A DNA stretch of 64,000 nucleotides from Paraphoma chrysanthemicola (lineage: Eukaryota; Ascomycota; Dothideomycetes; Pleosporales; Phaeosphaeriaceae). Made by a program: the position numbers and the translations under genes. Under the pieces are notes generated by a model. It was not told where the DNA came from. It saw only the letters and a program-made list of their open reading frames with translations, and ran no database searches. The stretch is taken from assembly GCA_020744225.1 (NCBI GenBank), contig JAGMWG010000020.1, positions 434,001 through 498,000 on the forward strand, read 5' to 3'. This document shows positions 31,950-45,002 of the stretch, piece after piece (positions within the stretch are counted from its first letter, which is position 1; every line of letters begins with the position of its first letter).

Positions 31950-34900
31950 ATGGATTACCAACAATCTGAGCCCATCGCTATTGTCGGCAGCGGTTGCCGT
32001 TTCCCTGGTGCTGCAAATTCTCCTGCTGCACTCTGGCAGCTGCTAGAAAGTCCACGTGATATCTTGACGGAGATACCGAAAGAACGTTTTGATGTGCGAG
32101 GCTGGTACCACAGAGACGGGGATCACCATGGCACGTCCAATGTTCTGCACTCCTACACCCTGGAAGAGGATCTTACCAAGTTCGATGCCAACTTCTTTGG
32201 CATTAGCGCAGGCGAGGCTGAGTCTATTGATCCTCAGCAGCGCCTCTTGCTAGAAACTGTCTACGAGGCCCTTGAAGCCGGCGGCCACACCATCCAGTCT
32301 TTACGTGGCTCTGACACTGCCGTCTATGTCGGTGTAATGGGAGGGGACCATGAAACCAGCCTTCTGAGAGACGCCAACAGTCTACCAACATACTTTGCGA
32401 CTGGCACATCGCGCGCAATTCTTTCAAACCGAATCTCTTACTTTTTCGATTGGCGTGGGCCGTCTATGACTATCGACACAGCATGCTCTTCGAGTATGAT
32501 TGCTGTGCATAATGCTGTTCAAGCACTACGGTCTAGTGACTCAAGAGTTGCTATGGCATGTGGCAGTACTCTGCTTCTGGGCCCTGGTAAGCTCATTCTG
32601 CACACCGAGTAATAAGCTGACGGACTGTAGAAATGTATGTGGCCGAGAGTAACATGCACATGCTGTCGCCCACAGGCAGATCCCGCATGTGGGATGCTGA
32701 TGCTGACGGTTATGCTCGCGGCGACGGTATCGCGACCGTTGTTCTTAAGAAGCTGAGCGATGCTCTTGCTGATGGCGACCACATCGAATGTATCATTCGT
32801 GAGACTGGCATGAACCAAGATGGCCGCACACAGGGAATCACTGTACCAAGCTCGGAGGCGCAAGCTGCACTTATCCGCCGCACCTATGCTCGAGCTGGTC
32901 TGGACATTGCAAATCCCGCCGACAAACCCCAATATTTTGAGGCACATGGTACCGGTACCAAGGTAGGAGACCCTAAGGAAGCAGCCGCAATCCACTCCTC
33001 CTTTGGAGGACTTGACGGCCATCCTTTGTATGTTGGGTCGATCAAGACTGTCATTGGTCACACGGAGGGTGCTGCTGGAATAGCCGGGCTCCTCAAAGCG
33101 TCGCTATCCCTTCAAGCTGGCGTCGTTCCCCCAAATCTGCTGTTCAATCGCCTCAACCCGAGCATTGAACCTTTTATTCAGGGCCTGCAGGTTCCAACTC
33201 ATGCAAAGCCATGGCCTGCCCTGCCTAAAGATGCTGTGCGAAGGGCAAGTGTGAATAGTTTTGGTTTCGGCGGCGCCAATTCTCACGCCATCTTGGAGAG
33301 CTACCAAGCACAGGTTGACAATGCTAGCAGCACCCTGACTGTACTGGCTACTCCCTTTATCTTCTCCGCAGCGTCAAACACCTCGCTCGTTTCCAGTCTG
33401 CAGGCACACTTGAACTATCTAAAAACCAACCAGGTCAACATGCGGGATCTTGCCTGGACGCTCCAGCAGCGTCGTTCTACTTTCTCGCATAAAATCGCAT
33501 TCTCGGCTCCTGACGTCAAAAGCTTGATCCGGAACATCGAGCTCAGACTCGAAGAATACGAGAGTAAGCCGGACGCGAACATTGGCGTCCGATCGAGTTC
33601 AGCCCCTCCAAAGGTCCTTGGTGTTTTCACTGGTCAGGGCGCGCAATGGCCAGCCATGGGTGCTGAACTAATACGTTCCTCCGAATTTGTTCGCCGCCGA
33701 TTGCAGGAGCTTGATGGTGCCCTTGCAACCTTGCCACCTGCAGACCGACCGACCTGGAAAATTGCCGATCAACTACTCCTTGATGCCAAGTCGTCTCGTA
33801 TCACTGAAGCCGCCTTTTCACAGCCGCTGTGTACAGCAGTCCAAGTTGTGCTCGTCGACCTCTTGCGCAGCGCCGGGATTATGCCAAGTTCTGTGGTGGG
33901 CCACTCCTCTGGTGAGATTGGTGCGGCATATGCTGCAAACTTCATCAATGCCCGGGATGCTATTCGAATTGCCTACTACCGTGGCTTGTACGCGAAGCTT
34001 GCAGGCGGCTCGACCGGACAAAAAGGCGGTATGCTTGCTGTTGGAACATCTCTCGAAGATGCCACCGAAGTGATTGAGCTTGACGCTTTCGTTGGACGTA
34101 TCGCGGTCGCTGCACATAACTCGCCAGCAAGCGTTACCTTGTCGGGCGATGCAGATGCTATCCTTGAGGTCAAGACTGTCTTCGAGAAGGAAAAGAAGTT
34201 CGCACGTCTGCTTAAGGTCGACACCGCTTACCACTCGCACCATATGCTGGCTTGCGGCGATGCCTACGTCAAGGCTTTGCGTGCGTGCAAAGTTGAGGTT
34301 AATCGAAACCGCGATACCTCTGTGACATGGTACTCCAGTGTGGCAGGTGGTGAGGTCATGGAGCCGACTACCCTACTTCAAGATATATACTGGCGCGACA
34401 ACATGGTACAAAGAGTCTCCTTCTATGAAGCTGTGACGGCAGCAGCTCGAGCTGAGAAGCCGACTCTCGCCATCGAGATTGGGCCTCACGCTGCTCTCAA
34501 GGGTCCAACACAGCAGAACATTGCCGAAACTGGCCTCAACCTTCCCTACACCGGTGCTATGTGCAGAGGTCTCAACGACGTTGAAGCATTCTCCGACGTT
34601 CTAGGCTATATATGGACCCAATTCGGTCCTGAGGCTGTTGACTTCGCTGCCTTCGAGCGGCTTTTCCTTGAGGCTCCGCAGGCCAAGCTCGCCACTGGTC
34701 TGCCTTCCTACCAATGGGACCAAAAGACCCACTGGCAGGAGTCTCGCATCGCACGTAAGATGAGAAGTCGATCGGACCCATTCCATGAGCTGCTCGGTGT
34801 ACCGCATGTGGACAATACTGAGCTCGAACGTCGCTGGTCGAATGTGCTCAAGATCTCAGAGGTACCTTGGCTAACGGGCCACAAGCTGCAGGGTGATCCG

Positions 34901-37900
34901 GTCTTTCCAGCAGCTGGCTACGCCAGCATGGCCTTTGAGGCAGCCAAATCTATCATTGGAAACAGGCCTGTCAAACTGATCGAACTGCGAGATCTGGTCA
35001 TCGGAAAAGCCATCACCTTTGGAGGCGAATCCGACCCTGCCGCTGAGACTCTGGTAACTCTAACGAATATTACTCCAAGCAAATCGGATTTGAAAACTCG
35101 GGCAGCGAAATTCTCCGTTTACTCCGCTGCGATCAAATCGGCACGAGACCTTGAAGTCAACGCCAGCGGTACAATAAACATCATCTTCGGTGAGCCTTCG
35201 ATGTCGGTCCTGCCACCAATCCAGCTGGACGACTCGAATATGACCGAGACCGACTCCGAGAGGTTCTATAATTCCCTCGCAACCATTGGGTATGAATACT
35301 CTGACTCTTTCCGTACTATGGAAAACTTGAAGCGCAAGCTCAACCAGGCTACTGCTCTAATATCTAGCTTCGACTACGGTGATGAATCGGAAAGGTTGAT
35401 GGTTCACCCCGCGCTGCTTGACGTGGCGTTCCAAAGTGCTATCTTGGCATACTCGGCGCCTGATGATGGACGCTTGTGGTCTTTGCACATACCAACGTTC
35501 TTCAAGTGTATCCGCGTGAATCCAGAACTCTGTGCTACGCTACCTTTGCACTCAGTTCAGCTTCCGGTGCGAGCTCAACTCCTTGCCCCCAAGGCGAACG
35601 CTGTGGACTCGATTCGCGGCAACCTGGACATACTCAGCGTCGACAAACAACACGCTATGATCCAGGTCCAGGGAGCTGCTGTTGTGCCTGTCTCGATGGC
35701 CACTGTTTCCGACGATCGCACTGTTTTCTCATACACCAAGCTTGGCGTCGCAGCTCCAGATGGAGAACTGGCTCTTGGCGAACTGAAACCATCAACGAAT
35801 GAGATGGAGCTTGGCGCTGTTCGTGAAAGACTTGGCTTCTTCTACTACAGAAAGTGGATCCACGAACTTACCGAGGCAGACTGGACGAAGTCTGAGTGGC
35901 ATTTTCAGTGCCTGCGGAATTCGATCAATTGGACCTTATCTTTCGTTGATGCCGGAAAGCATCCCTATATCCAGTCAGAGTGGCGGAATGACACCCAAAC
36001 ACAGATTGATGCTCTCTTCAAAGCACATGCTGACTCCGTGGATTGCCGCTTGATGCGAACCGTGGGCGAGACTCTTCCATCTGCCGTTCGACGTCAGTCA
36101 ACGATGATTGAACATATGATGAAGGACGGTTTGCTGGACGAGTTTTACAAATATGGCCTTGGATTTCAGGTTTACAATGAGTCCTTGGGCAGAATGGTCT
36201 CCCAGTTCACACACGTCTATCCAAGGGCCAAAATCTTTGAGGTAGGTGCTGGCACAGGTGGCGCGACAAAATTCGTTCTCGAGACCATCGGTAACACCTT
36301 TTCCTCCTACACGTACACCGACATCTCCAGTGGCTACTTTGAAAAGGCTGCGGAGGCGTTCAGCGACTGGAAGGATAAACTAATTTTCAAAAGCTTTGAC
36401 ACCGAGAGAACACCTGAGTCTCAGGACTTCCAGGAAGGCACATATGATCTCATCATTGCTTCCAATGTGCTTCACGCTACCAAATCAATGGAGAAAACAC
36501 TCAAGAACGTTCGCCGTCTTCTCAAGCCGGGCGGATACTTGATGTTGCTCGAAATCACCAACAACAAGCTTGCTGCGTACACCTCGATGTTCGGCGGTAT
36601 TTCAGGTTGGTGGGCTGGCTGCGAAGATGGGCGTCCTTATGCTCCTACCATGCCTCTTGAGGCATGGAATACTGTCCTTCGCCAATCCGGCTTCTCCGGA
36701 GTTGATTCAACCACCCCCAATCGTGATCAACTGGCCTGGCCGTTCTCGGTCATCTCAGCACAGGCCGTGGACGATCGTGTCAATTATCTGAAAAAGCCTC
36801 TCTACCGTTCACCCAACGCCCCACAGATCTCCCAACTCACAATCATCGGTGGCAAATCTTTGGAAGTGGCTAAGATCGCCGAGGACATCGCTGACATTGC
36901 CGGACTGAGGTGTCAATCGGCTGAGTCCTTCGCAGACCTAATCAGCGCTCAAGGCTCTGTTGTTCCCGGACAAACTGTCATCTGTCTCTCAGATCTCGAA
37001 GACCCGGTCTTCGAGAGTCTGACACCTGAGAAGATGGATGCTCTCAAGATCATACTGGAACATACTCAGACATTGCTCTGGGTTGGTCGCGATTCTCGCA
37101 ACCATCCTTATCAGCAGGCCATGGTTGGTTTCCTAAGGTGTATTATACATGAGATGCCACATCTCTCGGTACAACATCTTGATATCGCTTCTGGCCTGAA
37201 AGGAGTCTCTAGATTGATCATGGAGGTGGCCCTGCGACTGCATACCGTGAGCCAGTGGGAAGCTTCTGATGGCCTTGATCAACAGTTGTTGTACACTAAG
37301 GAGACCGAGCTCATATTCCAGTTTGAAAGCCTCTACGCACCACGCATGCTTCCTGACCCCACGAGGAATGATCGCATTAACTCTCAAAGACGCTCAGTTG
37401 TTAAAGACGCCAGCCTGAAGTCGAATGTGATCTCCATCAGTGAAACAGGCTCCGGTTTGCCGGTCTTGAAGGACGTTCCATTCTTCAGCAAAGGCAAGGA
37501 AGGTAAATCCGCCATGAAGACGTGCGTTTCGACTCTGTCGGCACTGGGTATCACTGCCGGACTCTACTTGTTCGTTAGTGTTGGGCTTGAAATTTCAACA
37601 TCCAAAGCCGTCATCGCCCTTTCATCCTCGAACTCGAATGAATCCTACCCAGTGGTCACCATTCCTGCGGACATACGGGGAGACCCAGCCGATCTTCTGT
37701 CTATCATTGCGGCGGAACTTCTGGCGGCCCGCATGCTCTCCACAGTTGTTGTAGGGGCCAAAGTCCTTGTTCACGAGCCCGGTACTGGTTCCCTTGGATC
37801 TTGCCTTGCGCAATCTCTCAGGAGACAAGCATCCGCCAGAAAATTCGAAATCCTTTTCAGTACCTCTAGGACGGACGAAGATCCCTCTTGGCTCAGACTT

Positions 37901-39382
37901 AGCCCCTGGATGCACGATCACAGCATCAAGCGCCTCTTGCCCACTGAAGTCACTAACTTGTTGGACCTGGCAATTGACGATGAGTCCAAGGAAGTTTCTG
38001 CACTTATCCAGCAAGCCCTACCAGGTGTTCAGTACACTGGCTCGAAAGATCTTTGGCGTGCGACAAGCTCAGGTCTCTTCCAAGACCAGGAGAAGCTCGT
38101 CTCCATTCTGAAAAATGCTGCTACAGGCGCAGGACAGCATGTGGCTATCCATAAACCAACAGAACTTTCCCTGAGCCAGGTTACTGATGTTAAGACACCT
38201 TTGCATCCTGCCACCCTTGTTGATTGGACTGCCGAAGACACCGCTCCTGTCATTGTCGACACCATTGATGCGACAAACCTATTCTCGGCTGACAAGTCCT
38301 ATCTCATGGTCGGCCTAACTGGTCAAATTGGTCAGTCGCTGTGTGAATGGATGGTTCGGAACGGTGCGCGAAACATTCTGTTGACTAGCCGTCATCCTAG
38401 TGTGGACCAAAAGTGGCTTGACTCTTTTAGAGTTTACGGTGCCAAAGTTGCGGTCTACGCTATGGACGTAACAAGCAAAGCCAATGTTATTCAGGTCGTC
38501 AACGAGATTCAGGCATCCTACCCGCCGATCATGGGCGTCGCCAATACTGCGATGGTTTTGAAAGACACTTTGTTCTCGCAGATGTCATACGAGCAGATGA
38601 CCGACGTCTTAAGACCAAAGATCGATGGTACTAACTGGCTCGATGAGATCTTCTACGACACTCCACTCGACTTTTTCGTATGCTTCTCTTCGACCTCCTC
38701 TGTCGGCGGCGTTTTTGGTCAAAGCAACTATGCAGCTGCTTGTTCCTACATGACTAGCCTGGTCCGACAAAGGCGAGCTCGCGGCTTGGCTGGGAGTGCC
38801 TTCGACATTGGCAGAGTCGCTGGTATTGGCTACATTGAGCGTGCTTCTCAAGTCGTCCAAGAAACGTTTGAAAAGTATTCATACATGCCGCTTTCGGAAA
38901 CAGACCTACACCAGATGTTTGCCGAGACAATATTCGCTGGTAGTCCGGAGTTGAACCTCGATCCAGTCATAAGTACCGGCATTGAGCGAGTTCCTGCGGA
39001 TCGCAAGCACCTTCCTCCTTGGATCTTGTACCCTCGGTTGTCTCATTATCTCATTGACACGCAGGCGACGAACACCGTTGCGGATTCCAAACAAACAATT
39101 CAACCAGTTCGCGAACAACTGATTGAAGCCACGACTGCGGAACAAGTTCTCTCGATCATCAAGACCTGCTTCGCGGCCAAGTTGCAGATCGTCCTGCAGC
39201 TTACAGACGAGGAAGTGGATATGAATGTCCCGCTTGTGGAGATTGGCATCGACTCTCTTGTAGCTGTCGAAGTTCGTTCCTGGTTCTTGAAAGAGCTGCA
39301 AACGGATATGCCTGTTCTGAAAATTCTTGGTGGTGGATCTGTCTCTGAACTTGCGGAGCAAGTCTCAAAGAAGTTACCTGCA
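31950..39382 (+). other. PKS module of the hybrid synthase: KS-AT-DH-MT-(ER0)-KR-ACP
   Basis: KS, about residues 7-434: Cys179 in DTACSSS, His318 in EAHGTGT, His356 in GHTEG. AT, about 543-890: Ser638 in GHSSGE. DH, about 927-1230: His963 in the HxxxGxxxxP motif and Asp1143 in HPALLD. C-methyltransferase, about 1283-1580, with intact SAM motif EVGAGTGG at 1416-1423. An ER-derived region without a recognisable NADPH motif, about 1593-2080. KR, about 2098-2285, with VGLTGQIGQ and Tyr2246 in SNYAAA. ACP, about 2383-2463, Ser2421 in GIDSL. All catalytic sites except ER look usable, so ketoreduction, dehydration and alpha-methylation are expected, with enoyl reduction from the separate gene. Confidence 0.88.
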
Positions 39383-42300
39383 GATCTCGTTCCCATGCTC
39401 GGCGATACAGCAATTCCATCAACTACGAAGGCCGAAAAGGAAAATCCTGGACAACGCCCGCTCATGCACCAAGAGGTCTCGTTCGTTGCTACAAACGCAA
39501 GCAAAACGGAGAGGCACGCTTCTTGGGAGCGACCTTCCGTCCGGCACGCCCTTTCTTTTGCTGACACCGCCACTACCACGGGCACGCACTCGAGGACGGA
39601 ATCAGTTGCGACGCCGCCATCGAGTGTCGGCGGAAAGTCGTCAACCTCAGATCTGGGAGCAATTGCAGAAAGTAAGGAGCTTAAGGAGTTCGAAGTGTTG
39701 AGAACAGAGCCTATGTCTCTGTCACAGTCACGCTTCTGGCTTCTCGATCTCTTCCTCGAGGATCGTACGGCTTCTAACGTGGCCTTCCAGTACCAATTGA
39801 ATGGAAATCTTGAGGCCGATAGGCTTGCACAAGCGCTTGAGCTCGTTGCCATGAGACACGAGTCTCTCAGAACCTTTTTCGTCAATGACGTTTCGCAGCC
39901 TGAAATGGCAGTCCAAAGCGTCTCCGATACGAATCACGTCAAGCTAGAGCACCGAACGATCAACCATGTCGATGAAGCAGCTCAAGAATACGAGATCCAT
40001 AAGAGACACGACTTCGATTTGGGTAAACCTCAACTCCTCCGCATGACCCTTCTTACGCTCAATAACATGACGCACTACCTGCTTGTCGCCTACCATCATA
40101 TCATCATGGACGGTATCAGCCTGCAGGTGCTGCTTTCTGATCTGGAAATGGCATACAATGGCACACCATTGGGTCCTTCACCAATGCAATTTCCCACCTT
40201 CTCAGTGAACCAATGCAAGGCGCTTCAAGCCGGTGCAATGGAGTCTGAGCTTGAATACTGGAAGGGTATCTTTCATGACTCACCAGCTGTGCTTCCACTT
40301 CTTCCAATGGCCATAAGGAGTTCGCGTACACCCATTTCTGCTTTCAAGAGCAACGAAGTCTCGAGGCGAGTCAACCCAGTCATTGGGCAGAAGGTCAAAA
40401 CTGTTGCTAGAATGAGCCGTTCGACAAACTTCCACGTCTATCTCACCGTCTTCCGCATCCTCCTTGCCCGATTGGCTGACGCTGCTGACCTCACGATCGG
40501 TATCGCTGATGCCAACAGAACCGAAGACGACACCACCAGAACAATCGGTCTTTTCCTTAATCTTCTCCCATTGCGATTTAAGCCTGACGAGGCAAAGACG
40601 TTTGCTGCCTCGGTCACAGAAACCAGGAACGAAGCATACACTGCGCTGGCCAACTCCAAGCTGCCCTTCGACATAATGCTCCAGGAGTTACATCACGTCG
40701 AGCGTTCGTCAACTCACGCTCCGTTCTTTCAAGCGTTCTTTGACTACAAAGTTGGCGTCAAGCAGATTTCAAAGTTTGGCAATTGCCAGATGAATATGCA
40801 GCAGAACAATACCGGAGAGACAAATTACGATATCAACATCACCGTCATTGAAGACGATCAAGGTCCGGGTATCATATTTGAGACACAGGCGACAATCTAT
40901 GATCGCCATGCCACAACCCTGCTGCTCGAGTCGTATATCAACCTGCTGGACGTCTTTGTCAATGCACCAACCATGAGGACCGGCGAGCCTTCGCTATACA
41001 GTCAAACACAAATCCAGCGAGCACTCGACATGGGCAAAGGACCTGACTTGATTTCAAAATGGCCTGCCACTCTTTCGAGTCGTGTTGAACAAGTCGCAAG
41101 ACAAAACAAAGACGCAGTGGCTGTGAGAGACGGCAATGGTACTTCAATCTCCTATGGAGCACTTATGAGCCGAAGTCAAGCTATCGCATCCACCTTGCAA
41201 AATGCCGGCGTGGTTTCAGGATCCAAAGTTATCGTCTTCCAACAGCCATCGGTCGACTGGATTGTCTCGCTTCTGGCTATCTGGAGACTTGGCTGCATCT
41301 ATGTTCCCCTGGACGTTGCAAACCCACTAACTCGCCTGGCGGCGATCGTAGAAACTTGCCAGCCAAGTGTGATTTTGACTGATGCCATCACCAGCCCGGA
41401 CGCAAACAACTTGTGTGCGGCCAATGCACTTACACTCAATGTCAGCAATGTATCCGCATATGCATCTGCAACTGTTCCAGATTTGTCTCGGGGCGCGCAA
41501 GCCGCTGTCATCATCTACACCAGCGGTTCGACTGGAACTCCCAAAGGTATCACAGTCAAGCATGAGGGTCTAAGAAACTACATTGAAGGCTCCATCAAAA
41601 TGTACGGCATGGAAACTCCGCAAACCACATTGCAGCAGAGCGCGCTGAGCTTTGATATTTCACTGGAGCAGATTTTCACTGGTCTTGCAACTGGCGGATC
41701 TGTCTTCATGTGCCCCCTGATCCAAAGGGGCGATCCACTAGAGATCACCAAGGTGATGCGAGATGAGCACATCACTTACTCACAGGCAACACCGTCCGAA
41801 TATCTCATGTGGCTTCAGTACGGGATGAGCACACTCCGACAATGTTCCGACTGGAAGTACGCCATTGCTGGCGGTGAAAGACTCACAAACACTGTCGCAA
41901 ATCATTTTGCGGCCTTGAATCTGTCCGATGTACGTCTCATCAACAGCTATGGCCCAGCAGAAATCTCTTGTGGATCAAGCTTCCATGAGATCGACTACCG
42001 TCAAGAAGAGCAGGGTGATATTCCCATTGGCTCCCAGTATCCGAACTATTCAGCTTATGTCGTTGACAAAAATCTCAAGCCCTTGCCAATTGGCATAGCA
42101 GGTGAGATCGTCATTGGTGGAGCGGGCGTTGCCGCCGGCTATGCCAACAACGCTGCCTTGACTTCCACTCAGTTCGTGCCCAACCCCTTCGTAACTACGG
42201 CCTATGTGGCAAACGGATGGTCAAAAATGTACCGCACTGGTGACTACGGACACTTTCGCGAGGATGGATCACTCGTCTTCCGACACCGTATCTCCTCCGA

Positions 42301-43900
42301 CCTTCAGGTAAAGATCCGTGGTCTCCGAATTGAGCTTGGAGACATCGAGAGCAACATCGTGCGCGCGGGCAACGGTTCCATCCTGGAAGCCGTCGTCACA
42401 GCTCGCGGCGAGGACTCTGACTTCTTGGTTGCCCACGTCGTCTTCGACACCAAACGTGACATTGCCGATAAGGACGCTTTTCTCCAGAATGTCCTTCAGG
42501 ACTTGCCGATTCCACGATATATGGTTCCCGCTATGGCTATTCCTATTGAACACCTGCCATTGAACAACCATTCCAAAGTTGACAGGAAGGCCGTCAAAGC
42601 ACTTCCACTCCCAGATCATATTGCAACTCCGACCCTTAGCAGCGAACTTACTGATACTGAGACTCAGCTATTCTGCCTGTGGCAAGATGTGCTGTCTACG
42701 CCCGTAAATAACATCTCCATAACGCCTGCTACCAATTTCTTTTCGGTCGGTGGTAACTCCCTCCTAATCGTCCGCCTACAAGCTCGCATCCGCAAAGAGT
42801 TCAGTGTCGTCGTGTCTGTCTTCGAGCTCATGAGTAGCAGCACCCTTGGCGAGATGGCCTGCAAGATTGAAGAGAGCGTCGGTGTCGAAACCATTGATTG
42901 GGAACGCGAGACGGCTGTGCCGTTTGTCTCAATACCAACTCCCGTTGAACCTTACACCGCACCCCGGAACCAACCCAAGGTCGTCATACTCACCGGTGCC
43001 ACCGGGTTCCTCGGCCGTCACCTCCTTGGACGGCTTGAAAATGACCTTAACATCACCAAAATCCACTGCGTGGCTGTCCGTAACAAGTCCGTCGAGTCTT
43101 CGCCCAAGGTCTCAGTCCACCATGGCGATCTGTCCGACCCAATGCTGGGTCTCAGCCAGGCCGAGTTTGAGGACCTCGCACTTTCAGCTGATGTCATCAT
43201 CCACCTCGGCGCCGTCCGCTCATTCTGGGACAACTACCACGCCCTCCGCCAGACGAACGTGCAGCCAATCAGAGAACTCGTCAAGTTGGCAGCAGCCCGC
43301 CGTGTTCCCATCCACTTCATTTCATCCTCTGGTGTCTTGCCCACGACCGCTTACGCCCCGGTCGGAGACTCGGTTGCTCAGAACCAGCCCCCCACGGACG
43401 GAAGCAACGGGTATGTCGCCAGCAAATGGGCGGGCGAGCGCATTCTCGAAAAGGCAAATGCCGAGTTCAACATCCCCGTATCGATCCACCGCTTCGTTGC
43501 AGGCGGCCCGGAGCCTCCGCGCGATGCAGTGGCGCCAGTGATGCAGTGGCTGGCCCAGCACAGTGAGATGCACAAGACCAAGCCAGATATCGCGGGCTGG
43601 AGAGGTCACATTGACTTGCTGAAGATGGATGAGGCAACGGAGGCACTCTGCGAGTCGCTCGTTGGTGACTCGCCGAGAGCGCGATTCTTGCACCATGAGA
43701 GCCATGTTCGTCTGAGGGAATGCGACATGGAGGCGTTTGTTGGAGTGAGGAAGGGAAGAGCTGACTTGGAGGAGATGGAGCTCCTTGATTGGTTTGGCAG
43801 GATCAAGGACGATGGATTCGAGTACTTTTTGTCCTCCCACACGGCGAGCTTCCAGGATGGCGATCAGAACGGGGGTAATGTCTTAACGATGAGAAGATAG
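31950..43900 (+). CDS. Hybrid highly reducing PKS-NRPS synthase
   Basis: Core enzyme of the cluster: a PKS module makes a methylated, partly reduced chain and one NRPS module adds an amino acid, then the product is released. Exons 31950-32586 and 32631-43900 with a 44-bp intron; 3968 residues, typical for the family. The start MDYQQSEPIAIVG is the usual KS opening; reading further upstream adds only leader. Domain order: KS, AT, DH, MT, dead ER, KR, ACP, Ser/Thr-rich linker, C, A, T, R. All carriers keep their phosphopantetheine serines (S2421, S3589). The apparent stop after LLLGP is intron sequence; splicing gives LLLGP|EMYVAES, the conserved KS stretch. Neighbours on the same strand are the enoyl reductase and regulator. 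The product cannot be named from sequence; tetramic-acid, pyrrolinone or aldehyde-derived scaffolds are all possible for this architecture. Confidence 0.95.
39701..43900 (+). other. NRPS module of the hybrid synthase: C-A-T-R
   Basis: Condensation domain from about residue 2570, active-site HHIIMDG at 2701-2707. Adenylation domain, about 3018-3540: A3 core YTSGSTGTPKG at 3175-3185, A5 NSYGPAE, A7 YRTGDYG, A10 lysine in NNHSKVDRK. By hand alignment to the GrsA pocket, the ten specificity residues read D-I-E-Q-A-A-S-C-G-K; I cannot assign the amino acid from this. Thiolation domain with Ser3589 in GGNSLL. Reductase domain, about 3661-3968: NADPH motif TGATGFLG at 3667-3674, SSSG near 3777, and the short-chain-dehydrogenase Tyr3807 and Lys3811 (YVASK) all present. 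Confidence 0.85.
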
Positions 43901-44054
43901 ATAATGGGGAGTCAAGATGAAGGACAAACGGCAGACTACGGCGTTAGCATCATAATCTTTTCTCTTTTGTTATTGGAGTTACACTTTAGATTTAGGAATA
44001 TAGATATAGAAGAAAGTAAAGCCCTATCAACATTACTTGTCTGCGTCGAGGCCA

Positions 44055-45002
44055 TCAGTCGTGTGCAGTGGTACGAGAAATGCGAAAGAGTTTCTTGAGC
44101 GACGAGCGCTCGACACGATTCTTGACTTGCTTCAGATAGCCGCGACGGTCCTTGATTATCTGAGGGCTGGATGGTTGCGACGGCATCGCAGGCAATGCCG
44201 TGATGTCGTTGTTGAAGCTGAGGATGGAGTTGGCGGACTTGCGACTTCGCGGTGGCGATTGCAGCAGTGGGGGCTTGGGTAGCATTAGTCTGTTTACTGC
44301 AACGACATGCTCTACAATGTCGTCCTCGCCATGAGTGTTTCGAGGCATAGGATTTGGCCCGGCATGACGGGGTCTTTGATCAACCTTACTAGTGCTTGGC
44401 GGCGCTCGCCGTATGGATGAAGGTCGTTCGGATGTGGGGGTCAATTCAGGAATATCCCCAATGTCGGGTGGGGCGGAGGATGTTTTTCGATTGTGGTTGG
44501 AGCACTCAAAGTCAAACTTGAATCCAGAGAAATTCTTTGGTCTCTTTACGGACTCGTGAATACTGTGTGGCGAATCGCAGCTGTCCAGAAAGCTTTGATA
44601 GACGTCCCACCAAGTCTTGCGTTCGGGAGACCGCAAGGGTGTCTGGCTGTGACTAACTTTTGTACCAGGAAAAGTCGTGACAAGTGCTGGGCTAAGGCTG
44701 GTTTTTTGTTCGAGAAGCGAAAGCCGAGACTGGATGTCGAGCATGATCGAACGGTTGGTTGCCAACTCCTTCTCGATGTTCTGAAGGATTTCATATAGAT
44801 CCTGATTCGACGCAGTGGGCGCACGCAAATGGTGTTGCATCGACAACATGATGTTTGGTGAGCCGAGTAGAAAAGTTGTCTTCGGTATGTAGCACTCAGG
44901 TATCCGCTTTGACCTATACGCTGCTGGAAGTGATGCATGCGATGTGGCTTCAGGCACGACGGCCTCGAAAGAAGCAGTGCTCGAGGTGGCGGTGGATTTC
45001 AT
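44055..45002 (-). CDS. Unrecognised Ser/Pro-rich protein with coiled coil
   Basis: Single exon, 315 residues from the ATG at 45002; the frame is open to 45236 but the upstream part looks like leader. A predicted coiled coil lies about residues 65-100 (LYEILQNIEKELATNRSIML, then DIQSRLSLLEQK). A TWWDVYQSFLDSC segment follows, then long Ser/Pro-rich disorder. A basic C-terminal end (RGYLKQVKNRVERSSLKKLF) looks conserved-like. No domain I can name. It converges on the PKS-NRPS gene (154-bp spacer) and marks the right border of the cluster; nothing in it suggests a biosynthetic role. Confidence 0.6.
   Translation of the reverse strand: MKSTATSSTASFEAVVPEATSHASLPAAYRSKRIPECYIPKTTFLLGSPNIMLSMQHHLRAPTASNQDLYEILQNIEKELATNRSIMLDIQSRLSLLEQKTSLSPALVTTFPGTKVSHSQTPLRSPERKTWWDVYQSFLDSCDSPHSIHESVKRPKNFSGFKFDFECSNHNRKTSSAPPDIGDIPELTPTSERPSSIRRAPPSTSKVDQRPRHAGPNPMPRNTHGEDDIVEHVVAVNRLMLPKPPLLQSPPRSRKSANSILSFNNDITALPAMPSQPSSPQIIKDRRGYLKQVKNRVERSSLKKLFRISRTTAHD

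Noticed and set aside
32587..32630. Apparent stop splitting the KS domain into two proteins
   Set aside because: A 44-bp segment has intron ends and its removal restores the conserved LLLGP|EMYVAES reading; it is an intron, not a break.
39100..39885. Long minus-strand frame (261 codons) inside the synthase gene
   Set aside because: Shadow of the plus-strand coding frame; no motifs of its own.
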